From contig NC_134644.1 of the NCBI RefSeq assembly GCF_030463565.1, forward strand, positions 155,292,191-155,356,190: 64,000 bases of DNA. Reading direction: 5' to 3'. Made by a program: the position numbers and the translations under genes. The DNA is from Pelecanus crispus (taxonomy: Eukaryota > Chordata > Aves > Pelecaniformes > Pelecanidae). Of the stretch, positions 38,141-50,553 are shown piece by piece (within the stretch, counting starts at the first letter, position 1; every line of letters begins with the position of its first letter). The notes under the pieces are model-generated. The model made no database searches. It was given only the letters and a program-made list of their open reading frames with translations, and was not told where the DNA came from.

Positions 38141-38210
38141 CGCGCAGACACGCACAGCCAGACGCGCAGACACGCACAGCCAGACAGGCACAGACACACA
38201 CGCACAGCCC
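38141..38210. repeat. 22-bp tandem repeat (about 2 to 3 copies)
   Basis: The unit CGCGCAGACACGCACAGCCA plus two more bases starts at 38141 and recurs exactly at 38163. A degenerate third copy with inserted CA pairs follows. The array is inside the TMEM74 CpG island. Confidence 0.8.
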
Positions 38211-38225
38211 GGCAGGCAGGAGCAC

Positions 38226-38273
38226 GCCTCCGCCTCCGCCTCCGCCTCCGCCGCCGCCTCCTCCTCCACCTCC
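38226..38273. repeat. GC-rich (GCCTCC)n/(GCC)n/(CTC)n microsatellite in CpG island
   Basis: There are four or more copies of GCCTCC, followed by GCC and CTC triplets. It lies within the putative TMEM74 first exon or promoter and could vary in length between individuals. It also creates spurious Pro/Arg-rich open frames on both strands. Confidence 0.9.
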
Positions 38274-38400
38274 CCGCGGGGCTCCCACCTGCCCGCCCGC
38301 CGCGCTGCCCGCCCGCACGCCCACCTCCCGCCCGCACACCTACCTCCCGCCCGCCGCCGCCGCGCCCCACGCCCGCGCTGCGGCCACCGCCCGGGGCACG

Positions 38401-38494
38401 GCCGGCCCGGCCCGGCCCGGCCCAGCCCAGCCCAGCCGGGCAGCGCCGAGGCGAGGCGGGCGGGCCGTGCCGGCGGGCGGGCGGGCGGGCGCGG
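38401..38494. repeat. GC-rich pentamer (GGCCC)n/(AGCCC)n and tetramer (GGGC)n tracts
   Basis: GGCCC-type pentamers run from 38401 to about 38437 and change to CAGCC-type pentamers. A GGGC tetramer tract covers 38471-38494, immediately upstream of the ZNF143-type motif. Both are short simple repeats in the CpG island. Confidence 0.85.
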
Positions 38495-38496
38495 CG

Positions 38497-38517
38497 GCAC
38501 GCTGGGAGTTGTAGTCC
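38497..38517 (-). promoter_or_regulatory. ZNF143/Staf (SBS2-type) binding motif
   Basis: On the minus strand this reads GGACTACAACTCCCAGCGTGC up to one base. It closely matches the ACTACAAYTCCCAGMRTGC motif bound by ZNF143 (with THAP11) at many CpG-island promoters. Its position inside the CpG island upstream of TMEM74 suggests it helps fix the transcription start. The match is seen in sequence; occupancy is inferred. Confidence 0.75.
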
Positions 38518-38759
38518 GCAGGCGGCGGGCGGCCGCGCCGCTGCGGCGGCGCAAGGAGCCCCCCTGCCCGCCCCGCCGGAGCCTCCCGGCTGGGGCCGGG
38601 GCAGCCGCTGCCCGCCGGCTCCCGCTGGCAGGGCTCAAAGCGTACCTCAGTCAGCACCCTCCGAGCCCCAGACTCCTGACGTGGGTTTGGAGAGGAGCTT
38701 CAGCAGAGCGAGCCGGGTGAGGTTGCTCTGGTGCCTGTGTCTAGCTCCATCGTCACCCA

Positions 38760-38762
<3 letters not shown>

Positions 38763-38790
<28 letters not shown>
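38763..38790. repeat. Homopolymer T28
   Basis: A run of 28 T bases lies about 100 bp beyond the CpG island. On the minus strand it is A28, but no recognisable retrotransposon or processed pseudogene is attached on either side. The length may be inaccurate. Confidence 0.95.
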
Positions 38791-41700
38791 CCATAATCAC
38801 CAGAGCTCACGACTTACTCCATGGAAAGATAGAATCAGGTTCGCAAACCATCTCAGCATTGCCAGAGCTGAGACTTCAAGAAATGTACTCGCTGCTAGAC
38901 ACATACAGGAAAATCTCAGGAGCTCACTCCACGTTGGCAGACTCTCCTCACACTTTCTCTAGCAGGCATAAACAACTATTGAAAAAAAGACTGTTGCCAA
39001 AAATACCTGATAAAATGAAAGACCAGTTGGTAGGAACCCTCACTGACTTTTCTTGCCAGTGCTCGCTCTGAAGTGATAAACTTACTTTCAGGATGTGAAA
39101 GTAAATTGCGGAGGAGGAAGCACTGAAGATTTATCACAGATGGATACTGTGCTGCTGGGGAGAGACCAGGCTCTAGGACACAAGGAGCGTGATGGAGGGA
39201 GGGACCTTTGGCGTGGAGCTGAAATGAGGATGTCCATAGGAAGCTCAAAGTGAGCAGCACCTGCCTGCATGGCTGTCGGGCAGGAAAGCAGGGGCACAAA
39301 AGGGAAGGTGAGCTGGGAAGGAACCAAACGAGGCAGAAGAGAGAAGGACAGACCTTCTGAAGGAGTTGTCCTGACATCAGAGGGCAAGGCAATTCTGTGT
39401 AAGGACTCTTTGTCAGTCTGAAACACTGCCTTAGGCAAACAAGACAAAGTTTTGAAGACAAATCCTGCTGAGACCCGAAAGACCCAACACAGAGATTCAA
39501 ATCTTTGTGGCAATAACTCCCATCAATGCCAAAATTACTTGCCAAGACACGGCAGTACCAGGGAACTGCCGGTGCCCATCTCACAGACTGCTCAGTGCTG
39601 TGGGCTGGTTTGGACCACCGCTTTGAGGCGGCTCCAGGCAACATTTCCATTAGCAGAGTGCAGTTTCAATGCGTTGAATGGTGTATTATTCACTCTTTGA
39701 AGAAAAATTGTAAGGAGAAAATTATGGAGCGGGAAAACCAGCACAGACTGTCCTTGGAGCTTTTTGTAACAATGCCCTCTTTGAAATAAATATAAAGGAG
39801 CAAATAAAACCTAATCAAAGAAAATAAAGCCTATCTGTAAATTGTTCAAATACTTTAAAGCTAAAGCAAAGACAGAAACTAACTCTCTTTAAGGCTATTG
39901 CACATTTCCGTTTGGGAAGCAGCAGGGTAGGAACACACAGATATTGGCTGCTGACACCGCAAGCTGCACCTGCCACATCCGATAGACAAGTCTTAATTAA
40001 GTGACTGACAGGACAAAATGTGGTGTTCAGCCCTAGCAATGCGGCTTGAAAGAAAGCAAGCACCTCTCCTGGGCCCCAGCACAATCTGCCAAGGGCTTGG
40101 GTGGGCAGTTTCTTTCCGATAGCTGATACAAAGGCAGGAAATTGTTGTCAGTGCACAACAAATGGCCATGTCATTGATCTTTCAAAACCCAGGAGCTACA
40201 GCACATATTCTTGAGCGCTTGCTAGAACCGTGGTTACTTGTTATTTAACCACGCACAAATGTCTTGCTGCTCTGCCACCCATTCTCCTCCCCATTATATG
40301 GCAGCTTGTGTCAGGCATGTATATTAATTTGTTGCTAATAATTACAATTCCAGAAAGTAAAGAGCAAACAGGGAGGGACCCACGACTCTCTCAAGCCAAA
40401 TGCTGTCTATTCTTATATGCCTTCCCAGGTGATGCTGTCCCTCCTTTGCCTCCCACAGTGCACAAGCTCTTATAGCGAAATCATTGTCTAGTCACAATCC
40501 ATAATACTGAGGTTTCTTTTTCTTGCTTTGGATGCAAAGAGTTAACAGCATTTTTGTTTAAAGAATGTAAGTGATTGTTGCCAATGCTCTGAGGTGTGGA
40601 GGTGGTGAAATGAATGCATAGCAACACATACTCTGCAAACACAAATACAGCTGGTGAAAAGATTAATCAAGCAAGGGCAGGAAGTAAGAACATTTGTCAC
40701 AGAAAAAAATCGCTACGTAGAGCTAAAAAACAGAGTGACGGACACACAATGGGGCAGGAATAAAAGACTAGAGTAGACTGTCAGGGCTGATGAGCCTTGT
40801 TCTCTCTGCTGCAGCCTACCCCATCATGCAGTCCTTTCAGAGACTGAGCAGGGCTATAGTAGCAACACAGTGATAATATGGGATGTGACAGTAGACTGAT
40901 AAAGGTGTCTCAGTTGGGATATATGGGATTAAATCTAAACCATGCTCTAGACCTGCTTGGAAGCTTTCTTCTGGTTGACCCAACTATAAATGAGTATCTG
41001 AACTAGCTGTATATGGCTTTTCTGTTCTCATTAAGCTATGCTCAGTATAAGACTGGAAGGAGGCTTGTGAGATCTAAAAGCGGTTTCACCCTATCTAACC
41101 ACACTTGCATTTGGAGCCTTGCTGAGGGCTTGGCCAGCCCTGAAGACGTCAGAGAAACCAGGCAAAACTGGAACCAGTTTTCTGAATGGTGCATCCCATC
41201 ATGGGCTGATGATGGGTTTAGAAATATTCTGCTTGCTCTTCCCAGTCCAGGAAATTTTCCAGTGTTAGATGGGATCCTCAGTGGGGCATTCCCCCAAACA
41301 TTTTTATTCTTTTAATTCCTTTCAGCTTAATAACATGTACACAGAGTCCTTTAGTGATCGTGTGTTCGCAGAATCTTCAATTCCTTGCCCCGCGTGGTCA
41401 TGGGACTTTGGGTTTCCAGCAGTCCCTGTGCAAGTGCTGCAAGACTGCATAGCTTCTAAGACAAAGGTGCATTCCGGACAATGTGGCTCAGAGCATAATA
41501 TATTCAGACAAGCCTAGGGAGACTATCGCATAAGCTTCCCATTTCCACTCAAATAGATCATATTGCTGAGTAAAGTAAATTGGCTAGGGAGCCAATAACA
41601 AGGGGCTGCAGTAAAATTTAAAACCCATTAAAGAAATATATGGACCTGTGTACAGGTCTGTGAAAAATAACAAAGGTAATAGAAATGAATGAAGAGGCAA

Positions 41701-43251
41701 AGCTAAGCTTTTATATAAAGTGCACAAGAAAAAATTGATACCATTTTTTTGCTTAGAGAATATAAGTATTCTGAGGATAGCAAGCAAATATTTGGACAAC
41801 TCACTATGAAAAGAAGTATCCAGCATTTCTGTGCATTTAAAACACATTATTGTCACAGATCTATTGATTTATAAAGCAAAAGTAGATGGGAAAGCAATTT
41901 AATTCTACTTTGGTTGCTTCGCTAATGCACATCCATTGTGCATTAATAAAAGACACAATAAGTAAATAAATTTACGGAGAGATGAAGAAACTGTAGATGT
42001 GTGATATGATGTACCAGAATTGTCAAGTGGAGATTAAACCCTTGCTAAACTCTTCTGTTTCCCATGTCTGAGTATGTGAAATCATGGTTTGGCTAACTAG
42101 AACTGCTGAGCAAGAACAGAAGTCACTCCTTGGTCTTAGAGCAAAGGGTCATCTGGAGGAGCAGGGGTGGAAGAGTGGGCTGTTGACCACTCGAAAAACA
42201 CAGTTGGTATGGCCCAGTTTTTTGGGTCAGCTTGTTTGGACATTTTTAGCTATGTGCAAAGAGACTACTCTGCAAGTAGGAGAAATGCAGCTTAGAAGTG
42301 TAAATCAATTACTTATGAGCTAGTGGGCATGAAGAACAGGTAGGATTTAACGAGCTGTTGGGCTGAGGTATGCTCCCCGGTGCAGCACCCGTGGAGCCTT
42401 TGCTGGCCTAGGGGCCACCAGGAGGGCAAGGGCCAGGTCTGGGTGTCACGGAGCTGCCGTCTCCCACCTACTCTGCCCACACCAGTGACTCGAGCTGGAG
42501 ATCTGACTGACCCTCAGGAGCCCAGGCTTCACCGTTCATCCTGACCAACCTCCCTGCTTTCCTCCTTCAGGAGTTCATATTCAGCCATTTTCCCTCCTGA
42601 ATCCTTGAGCAACTGACCACTTCCATCTCAACACCCCTACCCTTGACTGTACCTTTATTTTTCTAGCACCCCACTGACTTTCTCACAGCTCTTTCTCAGC
42701 AGTCTGGGCTCAGGTTGCACAGTGGACCATACCAGAGCTGGCCCTGCTGTGTCCGCAGCAGACTGGCTGTCTATCGCCAGGCACCTGGACACCACTGTAA
42801 GTGCCTAAGCTGTTGGACACTGGGGTGCTGGAAAAGACTTCTGCCTCCCTGCATGCCTCCATAAGGCTGAGCACTGAGCTGCGCGGCATCCTCTGAAGGA
42901 GCCATGGCACAGCCCAAACACCTCCGCCCTGCTGTGGACCCGGGGCCTCCAGACTTTCCCACGGGGGTCTGCCCACTGATGGGGAAATATCATCACTGTG
43001 CTGTCTGTCACATCTGCAAGAGCCAAAGTCTCCATTTGTTTCCCACCACGGCCACGCTTGGGACGTGAAGGACATGTTTTTCCCCGGGTCACCTCACAGA
43101 CTGGAGGCTGCAGCCCTGAGTGCTCTGTGGCTGCTAAGTGCCAGACATCATGTACACAACTTGCCTTTTCCAAGCACTTTCCTGGATGGTTATTCTCATC
43201 ACTTTCCTGTGCACTTACATGGACAGTGATTCACCTCCAGTAATCACACTG

Positions 43252-43269
43252 ATCTGGGAGTTGTAGTCC
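43252..43269 (-). promoter_or_regulatory. ZNF143-like motif, isolated
   Basis: CTGGGAGTTGTAGTCC on plus is GGACTACAACTCCCAG on minus, matching the core of the ZNF143/Staf motif without its GCRTGC end. It lies at the edge of a GC-richer stretch with no known gene. Confidence 0.45.
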
Positions 43270-43532
43270 ACCAGATGTCCAGCACAGACTGCAAAATACT
43301 GATTACAGAATGGAGGAAGGTAGAGGAAAAGTGAAATGACAGAGTACCCTGCAGGGAAGCCAACCTGAAAATCAGAGGCAGCTTAGGGGAGAAATAAAGA
43401 AATCACCGAGGAGGTTTTAAGCAAGGTATTTAAGGTACAGAGGATAGTGCAGAAAAAAGGGGAGTGCAACATAATATGAGGAAATAATATCTTGTCCCAT
43501 AAATTAGTGATTTTTCTTTATGCTGGATCTGG

Positions 43533-43574
43533 AAACAAAAATTACTCATGGCTAAACAAAAATTACTCGTGGCT
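43533..43574. repeat. 21-bp tandem duplication, two copies
   Basis: AAACAAAAATTACTCATGGCT is followed directly by the same unit with one change (CATGG to CGTGG). Confidence 0.85.
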
Positions 43575-46471
43575 GTTGCAGCACACATGAAACTATGGGT
43601 GAAAGAAGAAAGTGAAGGCTGCAGTTTCTGACAAGACAAGGACACACAGCCTTCAGTAAAATATATATTGCTGGTGACAGAATGAGGTTTTATAAAAATT
43701 ATCAGGAATAGTAGACAGAGATTCTATATTATCAGCAAAGTGTTGAAGAGTATCTTCAACAACAACAACAACGAAGATGTGTTCACATTAGAGAGACAAT
43801 GCTGACAATTTATAGAATGAGCCTGTATTAAAAAGGCAAAATATAAAAAAAAATAATAAAACCTTCTTCTCTTGGTAGTGCTTTATGTCCACACATTTCA
43901 AAGTACATTAAAAAGCTGAAATCATTATTCCCATTTTAAAGGCAAAGCTGCTGAAACACAGGGAGCTTGTGTAATTTGTTACAAGCCAGACAACACGTTA
44001 GTGCCAAAATCAAGGCACCAAAATTAAGATGAAAGAATAGGGGCTTGAGCCTTGTTCCTCATGCCACCCCTTTTAGCGAACTGAAATGGGCAAGTGGTGA
44101 CTTATGAGGGAACTAAAATCTTTGCACCCAACTGGGGGAGAGCCATTGGCATGAGGGAAGAGAGCTGTGGAGCTATATTAAGCTCATAAGTCATAGCATC
44201 AGAGTAAGATATGCCAGGAAGGTATTTCAGTGGGGTTTCAAAGCAGTGCCAGGGTCCATGCAGACTGCTGATGGTGGCATTTGTATCTAAATTAACAGCC
44301 CGAACAGCCCAGATTCAAGAGGGCACAAGGCAGAGCTTTCCTCCTCTTTCTCTTCCTCACTCCCCCAGTCCCTTAAGCTGAGTATCATGCTGATTTCATG
44401 TGCAGAGCAAAGCCTTGCCCATGTGTCTAGTCCTGGCCCCATTACAACCACTATAGCATTTTTGTAATCAACTTTAAACAGACCAGGATTTCTCACTGCA
44501 CTTCCCCATCTCCTAGTAGTAATGAATTTCCTTACAGAATGTTTTCTGCAAGGAATGGAAAAAACCTGGTGGGATACAACAGCCTAAAACCTGGGGTAGA
44601 TGAATAAAAGGGGAAATGGAAGACTAATTACAGTAATACAGGCCCTGATACGTCTGACAAACTCTTCCAAAGGGCAACACTTCTTGTTCAAATATTGAAA
44701 AACTGTTTGAACAAAGTACTAGAAAATAAACTGCGAGGAGCAATCCTTCACGAGGACATGTAAATGAGCTAGACGATCTATCTATGCATTTTCTTCTCTG
44801 AAGTCCAATGCTAAGATTTGATCCTGTTTGCTTTCCAGGTGTGATCAGAGTGAAATTAGAAGGAAAAATATTTCATCTTTTTCAACAGTCAAGCCTTTAA
44901 ATTCCATCCTATCCCCTGAATTTTGAGAATGCAACCTGAGGTTTTTAAACAAGACCTCTATTGATATCAGTGGCAGGCATTGCAGACCAAACACCCACAG
45001 AGCAGTAAACATTTAATTCATCCGATATGCTTAAGGCTGTTAACATTCTTCTTCCTGTCACATAGCCACTGTTCATATTCCTAAGGACTTTCATTTGCTG
45101 TCCTCCTTTGATAGCCTTGGAGGAGGGAGTAACACCTATTCTTAAGGTTGAGCTTAATGGAGATATCTGGAATCAATAGAGGAAAATAAAATCTGGCCTG
45201 ATGGTTTTGTTTTTCTTTAGTTAGGAGGCATGGAAGGAATTATGACGTCATCCTCTATCTTAAACCAACTCTCCTATAGCTTTTAATTGCAGTGTATTTT
45301 GAAGCCATGTATTCAAATAGGGATAGCACACTGCGCTGGCTCTTTCACAAACAGAAGTCTTAGAGAGTCACATGCTGCTAAGGAAAATGTTTTATGGTTT
45401 TCTGCTCTTGACACATCAGAGTCATTTTCATCTGGTTACTATGTTATGCATGCAACAGAACTGCAATGATAGTTTGGAGGACTGCGGGCACAGTATGAAA
45501 AAAAGCAGTCGCTTAGTTGAGCAGTTGAAGAGCTCATAATACATTATTTATGGGAAACCAATATTTGTTTGGAATAACTACATACACATATCTATCTATG
45601 CATTCAAGAAAGCAAAGCGGTCTCTATCCCGCTGTTGATGAAAAGCGGAAAGCAGTGCCATAGAGGCCTTAGTTTACGTTGACTAATTACCAACAGTTCT
45701 TCTGGTAATGGCTGGGGAGCCACGACAGACAGGCTGGGTTTTGCAGGAAGGTTGGCTCTTGAAAAAGAGAAGGTGATTTTAACTAACGGCAAAGACCTCA
45801 TTCCTGGGCAAGCAGGTCTCTGTTACACAGCCCTGAATACCCTTTCCATTGCGCAGGTGATTTCAGTGTAAGAGACACGTAGCAGGCTTTCTGGTGAGAA
45901 ATACCTTAGCATGAGGTCTCCTTGAGTGCAGCCAAAACAGGAGTGTTGGTGTGGAGGATGGCAGGACACCGAGGATGGCAGGACACCTGCCTCGCCCAGG
46001 AGAGGACTGCAGTGATCCAAGTGCCCACAGGGGAGTCCCTGAGTTGAGGGGGACAGGGCAGCGCCTGGCGAGGCTGAACAGGCAGCTGGTGGGTGCCAAG
46101 GCTTCCCTCCCAGCAGCTGCCGTCTCCTGGATGAGGGACATCTGGAGGTGGGTGAGCAAGGGAAAGGGATTTGCTCTTACTGTGTGCTAAAAGTATCACC
46201 ATTTTGTCTTTCCCTGAACAAACATTTATTTGCTTGCACGCTTTGTCAGAGTCCTCCTGAGTGGGGAAATCAGACCTAGTGAGGGCATGAGGCACTTCTT
46301 AGGTGGGCATTTAACCTTGGTTTAATCTTTTGTCTCAATGGATGTGAAATACATTGATGCTACTGGTTTCTGCTCTCATTAACCACCTGGCTGAGAGTTA
46401 TATGTAGACAGTATATTAAGGTAATATGAATTTTTCATTTATTCTTACTTCTGAGGCATCCATATGTGCGT

Positions 46472-46488
46472 ACACACACACACACACA
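46472..46488. repeat. (AC)n microsatellite, about 8 units
   Basis: A short perfect AC run, with further CACACA nearby at 46500-46506. Confidence 0.9.
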
Positions 46489-47989
46489 TAAAACATATGC
46501 ACACACAGATAGTTATATGGAGATTTTCATGGAAAGTGGGAGGTTTGGAGATGAATCTCTACTCCTTTTACTCCAAGTGACACACTCTCTCCCCCGCACA
46601 ATACTGTACATAAAATGAACCATAGAGAGCTATTTTCCCAAGCAGACGGAAATGCTGTATTTTGAGGTGGGTAGCTGCATTCCAAAGCCAGAAATCTGCA
46701 TGAAAGACATTTGTACAGTGCCATCTGGACAAGTTTTTAATTAACGTGGAAAATAAAAAATGAATGGAGAAACCAACAATTTCTTCATGTTCAAAGATAT
46801 AATCCTGCAGGGGAAAAAATACCCATGGTTATACTTCCAAAGGATTAATAAAGAGCATTGACCATGGATTTGTAAAAATAAATTCAGACAGAGAAAGGAA
46901 TATTTAAAACATGTATGGTTAGTTTTATTAATTGATTAATTTTATTAATTTAGAAGAATTCTCTTTTCTTTAAGCAGAGATAGCAAGAAAGGATAATGAC
47001 AGCAGATGAAGAAAAAATTGTGTGTATTCTGAATGATGGATTCTTTCCACCTAATCAAATAATAAGGGTAACTTTTTTAGGAGGAAACAAGGAGATGAGT
47101 ATCGCTCTGTTTTGGTGCACATAATATAGGAGTTTAGGTATCTGTCCATTTACAATGTGATCACCCTTTTTGCTACCTGAGAATAAAACATATGATTACA
47201 CTGGAGACTGCATTTTCTGCTGTCTTCTGAAGTGTTGAAATAGAAAGCGTGAGGACTATTTGAATTGCACTGCTTTGCAATCTTTGAGAAATATTGTCAC
47301 TTTTTAACTACTGAGCTGCTTCTTCACTGGTTTTCTTGTGATATTTTTAAGCCAGGAGCTTTTACATCCCTATTTTTGGATGACAGGAGAAATCAAAGGA
47401 TACTTGTGACCATGAAAGATTTCAGTCAATTTATCCTTCTATATCCATATATATCCACATCTATCCACATATCCTTCTTGTCTGCGGAAACTTACGAGTT
47501 TCAGTCTGAGAGGGTGTTTTTACATCCTGGAATAAAGTCCAGTGCTTTTGTCCATTGCTACAAATCTCTCTTGTCCTTTTCTTTCCTCAGATGGATTCTG
47601 TAACACTTTTATTAATATTTTAATAGATGTTGAGATCTTGGAATAAAAAGGCAACTCATGGTTAAACAGAAATTATACACTTTTTATGCTGGAGGAGGAA
47701 CGAGCAAACAGTAACTCTGCAAGTGTGAAACCAAAGGCAGAGGGAACATATGTCTCCCATTGGGAACAGGAGCTAACTGATCCAATGCGAGTAAAAGATG
47801 CTAACGTTGCCGCATGAGGCAACATCTGGGCTTAAAGTGAATCAGTCCCCAGATTGGCCAGAAGCTGGGGCAGGGAGAGAAAAGATTATGGCTCTGATAT
47901 TTAGATTATTATGAAGTTACTTCTTTACTCTGTGCTAACGCCATTTGTTAAATAACTTAATAAGTACAACTTCTATGGCAAAGTCTAAA

Positions 47990-48050
47990 TTTAGGAAATT
48001 TAGGAAATCAAATTTAGGAAATTAATTAAATTAAATTAAATTTTGGAAAT
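47990..48050. repeat. AT-rich tandem repeat (AAATTTAGG / AAATT units)
   Basis: Three copies of a unit containing AAATTTAGGA, followed by AAATT pentamers. Confidence 0.8.
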
Positions 48051-50553
48051 TGTCATCAAGACAATGACTGTTCAGGGGAAAATCTAATTTTATTCCTAAC
48101 ATTATTCAAGTTTGAAAATGACATTATGTCTATTTAGCACATTAAAAGCCATGAAATGTAGTCTATGGATTAGTGCAAGTTGTTCCTGTGGCCTCCAGAT
48201 GTTTCTCCCTCCTTGGGTATCTTCATTCTGTGCAGGCAGCTAAGACTGTCTACCTTTTCCTGCTCCAAATTTCTGATCAGGTATTTCTAAGTCTGGATTT
48301 TTCCCTAACTTGCTCTGACACTGAGCATCAAAAGTAATCTGTTTCATTGCAATTAATCAAGTGGATTGAATGGAGTCATGTTTGGCATTCATGTGACTAA
48401 ATGTGGAGCTATGCAACATAGATATCTACATTTGAACCAGCTGTCTTGGCTACCCTTGTAACTGGGAAGATCAACTCAACACCGTCAATAAAGTTTAAGA
48501 TGAGATTCATCTGACCAAATGTAGGCATTTACTTTAGGATGAGGTGAATTGTGCACTATGTTGACTGTGATTGTTGCTTACATTGTCTCTGTCACACACT
48601 GGCATTCTCACTGTAGACATGCATTTAGGTTAATCCCACCCTAAGTGGGCAGTTGTCATTGATTTTCAGTGGGATTACTGTAACAATCTCATTTAAAAAA
48701 TACTAGCTGCTTCCTTGTCAGTAAGGCTCCAAAACCCCTATGCCTGATATGGAGTGAAGAGGTTTTGGTTTCTCTTTCTCATATCTTGTCTTCTCTTCCT
48801 CATGTCTCATCGGTTTTCCTTGTTACTCTCCTCTCTGCTTCTTCCATGCTTCCCCATATGTTGAATATGACTTTACAGCAGAGAAGGAATGTTTCCAGTT
48901 CTCTGAGCCACTGCTACAGGACACATGTTTTTGCTGAACTTAGTCTATTTTGATCGAGTATCTGAAGCATTGCTTTGAGTAAGGGACCAGCTCAATAGTG
49001 AAATGGGTATGTGTCAGTTCCTCTAGAATCTAGAAATATGCATAAGGAGTCGTAGTTTCACAACTTTGCAGTTAATATATTTTATTGACCAAGGACTTGT
49101 GTCTTATTCACTCTCTGCTGTTCATCTGTTGAGACTGCAAATTCCTCAGGACAAGTGTAGGGTTTGTATTCCTCATCCACCTCATCATCCACATCCCACT
49201 CTAAAAGATGGGTAGGTGGATGGGTGAAAGTGGGCAATTACCTCACTACATTGCTCTCTAGGTTTATATTTATTCATCATTCATATTTGATCCTTATTCT
49301 GCAGAGCAACTATAAATTTGCATTATTTGCTATTACAACAAATCTGAGTGCATGAATTCTGTGTGCAGATGTAAAGACATAATTTTGGAGACGTAAGCAT
49401 TAAACAATGGAGGTTGCCAATTAGACAAGGTGTTAAAACATGCATAGCTGCCAGCACTCTTCTTACGTGTTTAAGGTGCCTTTTGAATATGGGCCTAGAA
49501 ATTAAATTTCATAATAAATGTATTTTCTTGTACTAAATTACATTTCTGTTTAACAGCATTTTTTCTGTTTACATCTTTAGCTTTTGATTTTTCTCCTATA
49601 ACTAAAAAGAAAAGTTATTTTTTTAATTATGAATATATATTGATGGGCCAGTACCACATAAAATTTAACTTACTTCCCAGGCCATACTGAAGCTTGTTCT
49701 GAAATTTTCTATAAATATGAACAAATGGTGATTTAATCTATATATATTGAAAACATGCAACATCTTGCAGGTTGTTTTGGGCAAGAATATGTAAGAAAAT
49801 GTTGAAAATTATTCTTGGGAAGTATGAATCATGAATGTAGTTTGTTATAGATAATGTTACATCATAAATATTGCTGTTCATTTTAAGCCTGCATGCATTT
49901 TCATGCAGGTATTGCAAGGATGATGTATGCATTTCTAGAACTGCAAACTCTTCATTTTCTACTCGTCTGGAGGCAATGCCAAATGCCTGCTCATTCCAAT
50001 ACATGCTGTTTGTAACTTTGGCTGAGGCAAAACAGCAACCTGATTTAACTTCTGTCTCCAGGGTCCATTCTAACGCCAGTTACTGGAGAAAATAACCTTA
50101 CTTTCAGCTGTTGAATTTAACTTTATAAATAATGCTTAATAACTAGAAACTAGAGGTAGCCAAGTGGATGCATCATTCTTCTTTACCAGTCTACTCTGTG
50201 TAATGTCTATCCATTCTTCTGAGAATAAATTCATTTGCTATTGTGGAAAAATGCTCCTAAATGAAGCTGATCTTCAGGCCATGAGGTTATCTGAATATTG
50301 TTTGAAGATATGTTGCTGTTGTGCTCAGTCTTTATAAATTGCAGGAATTTATTTCTAAAGTTACAAGCTGGAAAAAACTTCAATAAGAAATTAAGCCACT
50401 GTCCTTGAATTCTTCATTTTGGACCATGCATCTTTAGGTATTATCTGTCACATGAGATGTTAAGAATTTGGAGGAATAATTGAGGGTTCAGAAAATAACT
50501 TTCTGTAGAAACTTTCAGGAATGATCATCATATATGTAGGTACATGGTAAGTT

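Larger units (their letters stand above)
38020..38680 (-). promoter_or_regulatory. TMEM74: CpG island, probable TMEM74 promoter and non-coding first exon
   Basis: This is one of the two GC- and CpG-dense blocks in the window, and it lies about 1 kb upstream of the TMEM74 start. It contains GC-box-like GGGCGG runs, GCC/CTC triplet repeats and a ZNF143-type motif, but no clear TATA box. TMEM74 in other vertebrates has a non-coding first exon, so this is the expected promoter. Candidate minus-strand splice donors are GT at 38342-38343 (GAG|GTAGGT) and at 38020-38021 (AGC|GTGAGT). A candidate acceptor, preceded by a T-rich tract, has its AG at 37229-37230. The splice sites are inference and need RNA evidence. 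Divergent plus-strand transcription is possible but not shown. Confidence 0.7.
38791..50553. other. Intergenic, no gene seen
   Basis: A long unique-looking stretch. 42350-43270 is GC-richer and ends with a ZNF143-like motif at 43252-43269. The 224-codon minus frame at 39.0-39.65 kb and similar frames show no domains and overlap other frames. Microsatellites lie at 46.47 and 48.0 kb. Confidence 0.6.

Noticed and set aside
38063..38962. 299-codon Pro/Arg-rich open frame, and several 100-206-codon frames on the other strand
   Set aside because: They come from GC simple repeats in the CpG island and end through the T28 tract as poly-Phe; low-complexity, overlapping on both strands.
38976..39650. 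224-codon minus-strand open frame
   Set aside because: No membrane, signal or domain pattern is recognised. It overlaps other frames on both strands, and no promoter or splice context supports a gene.
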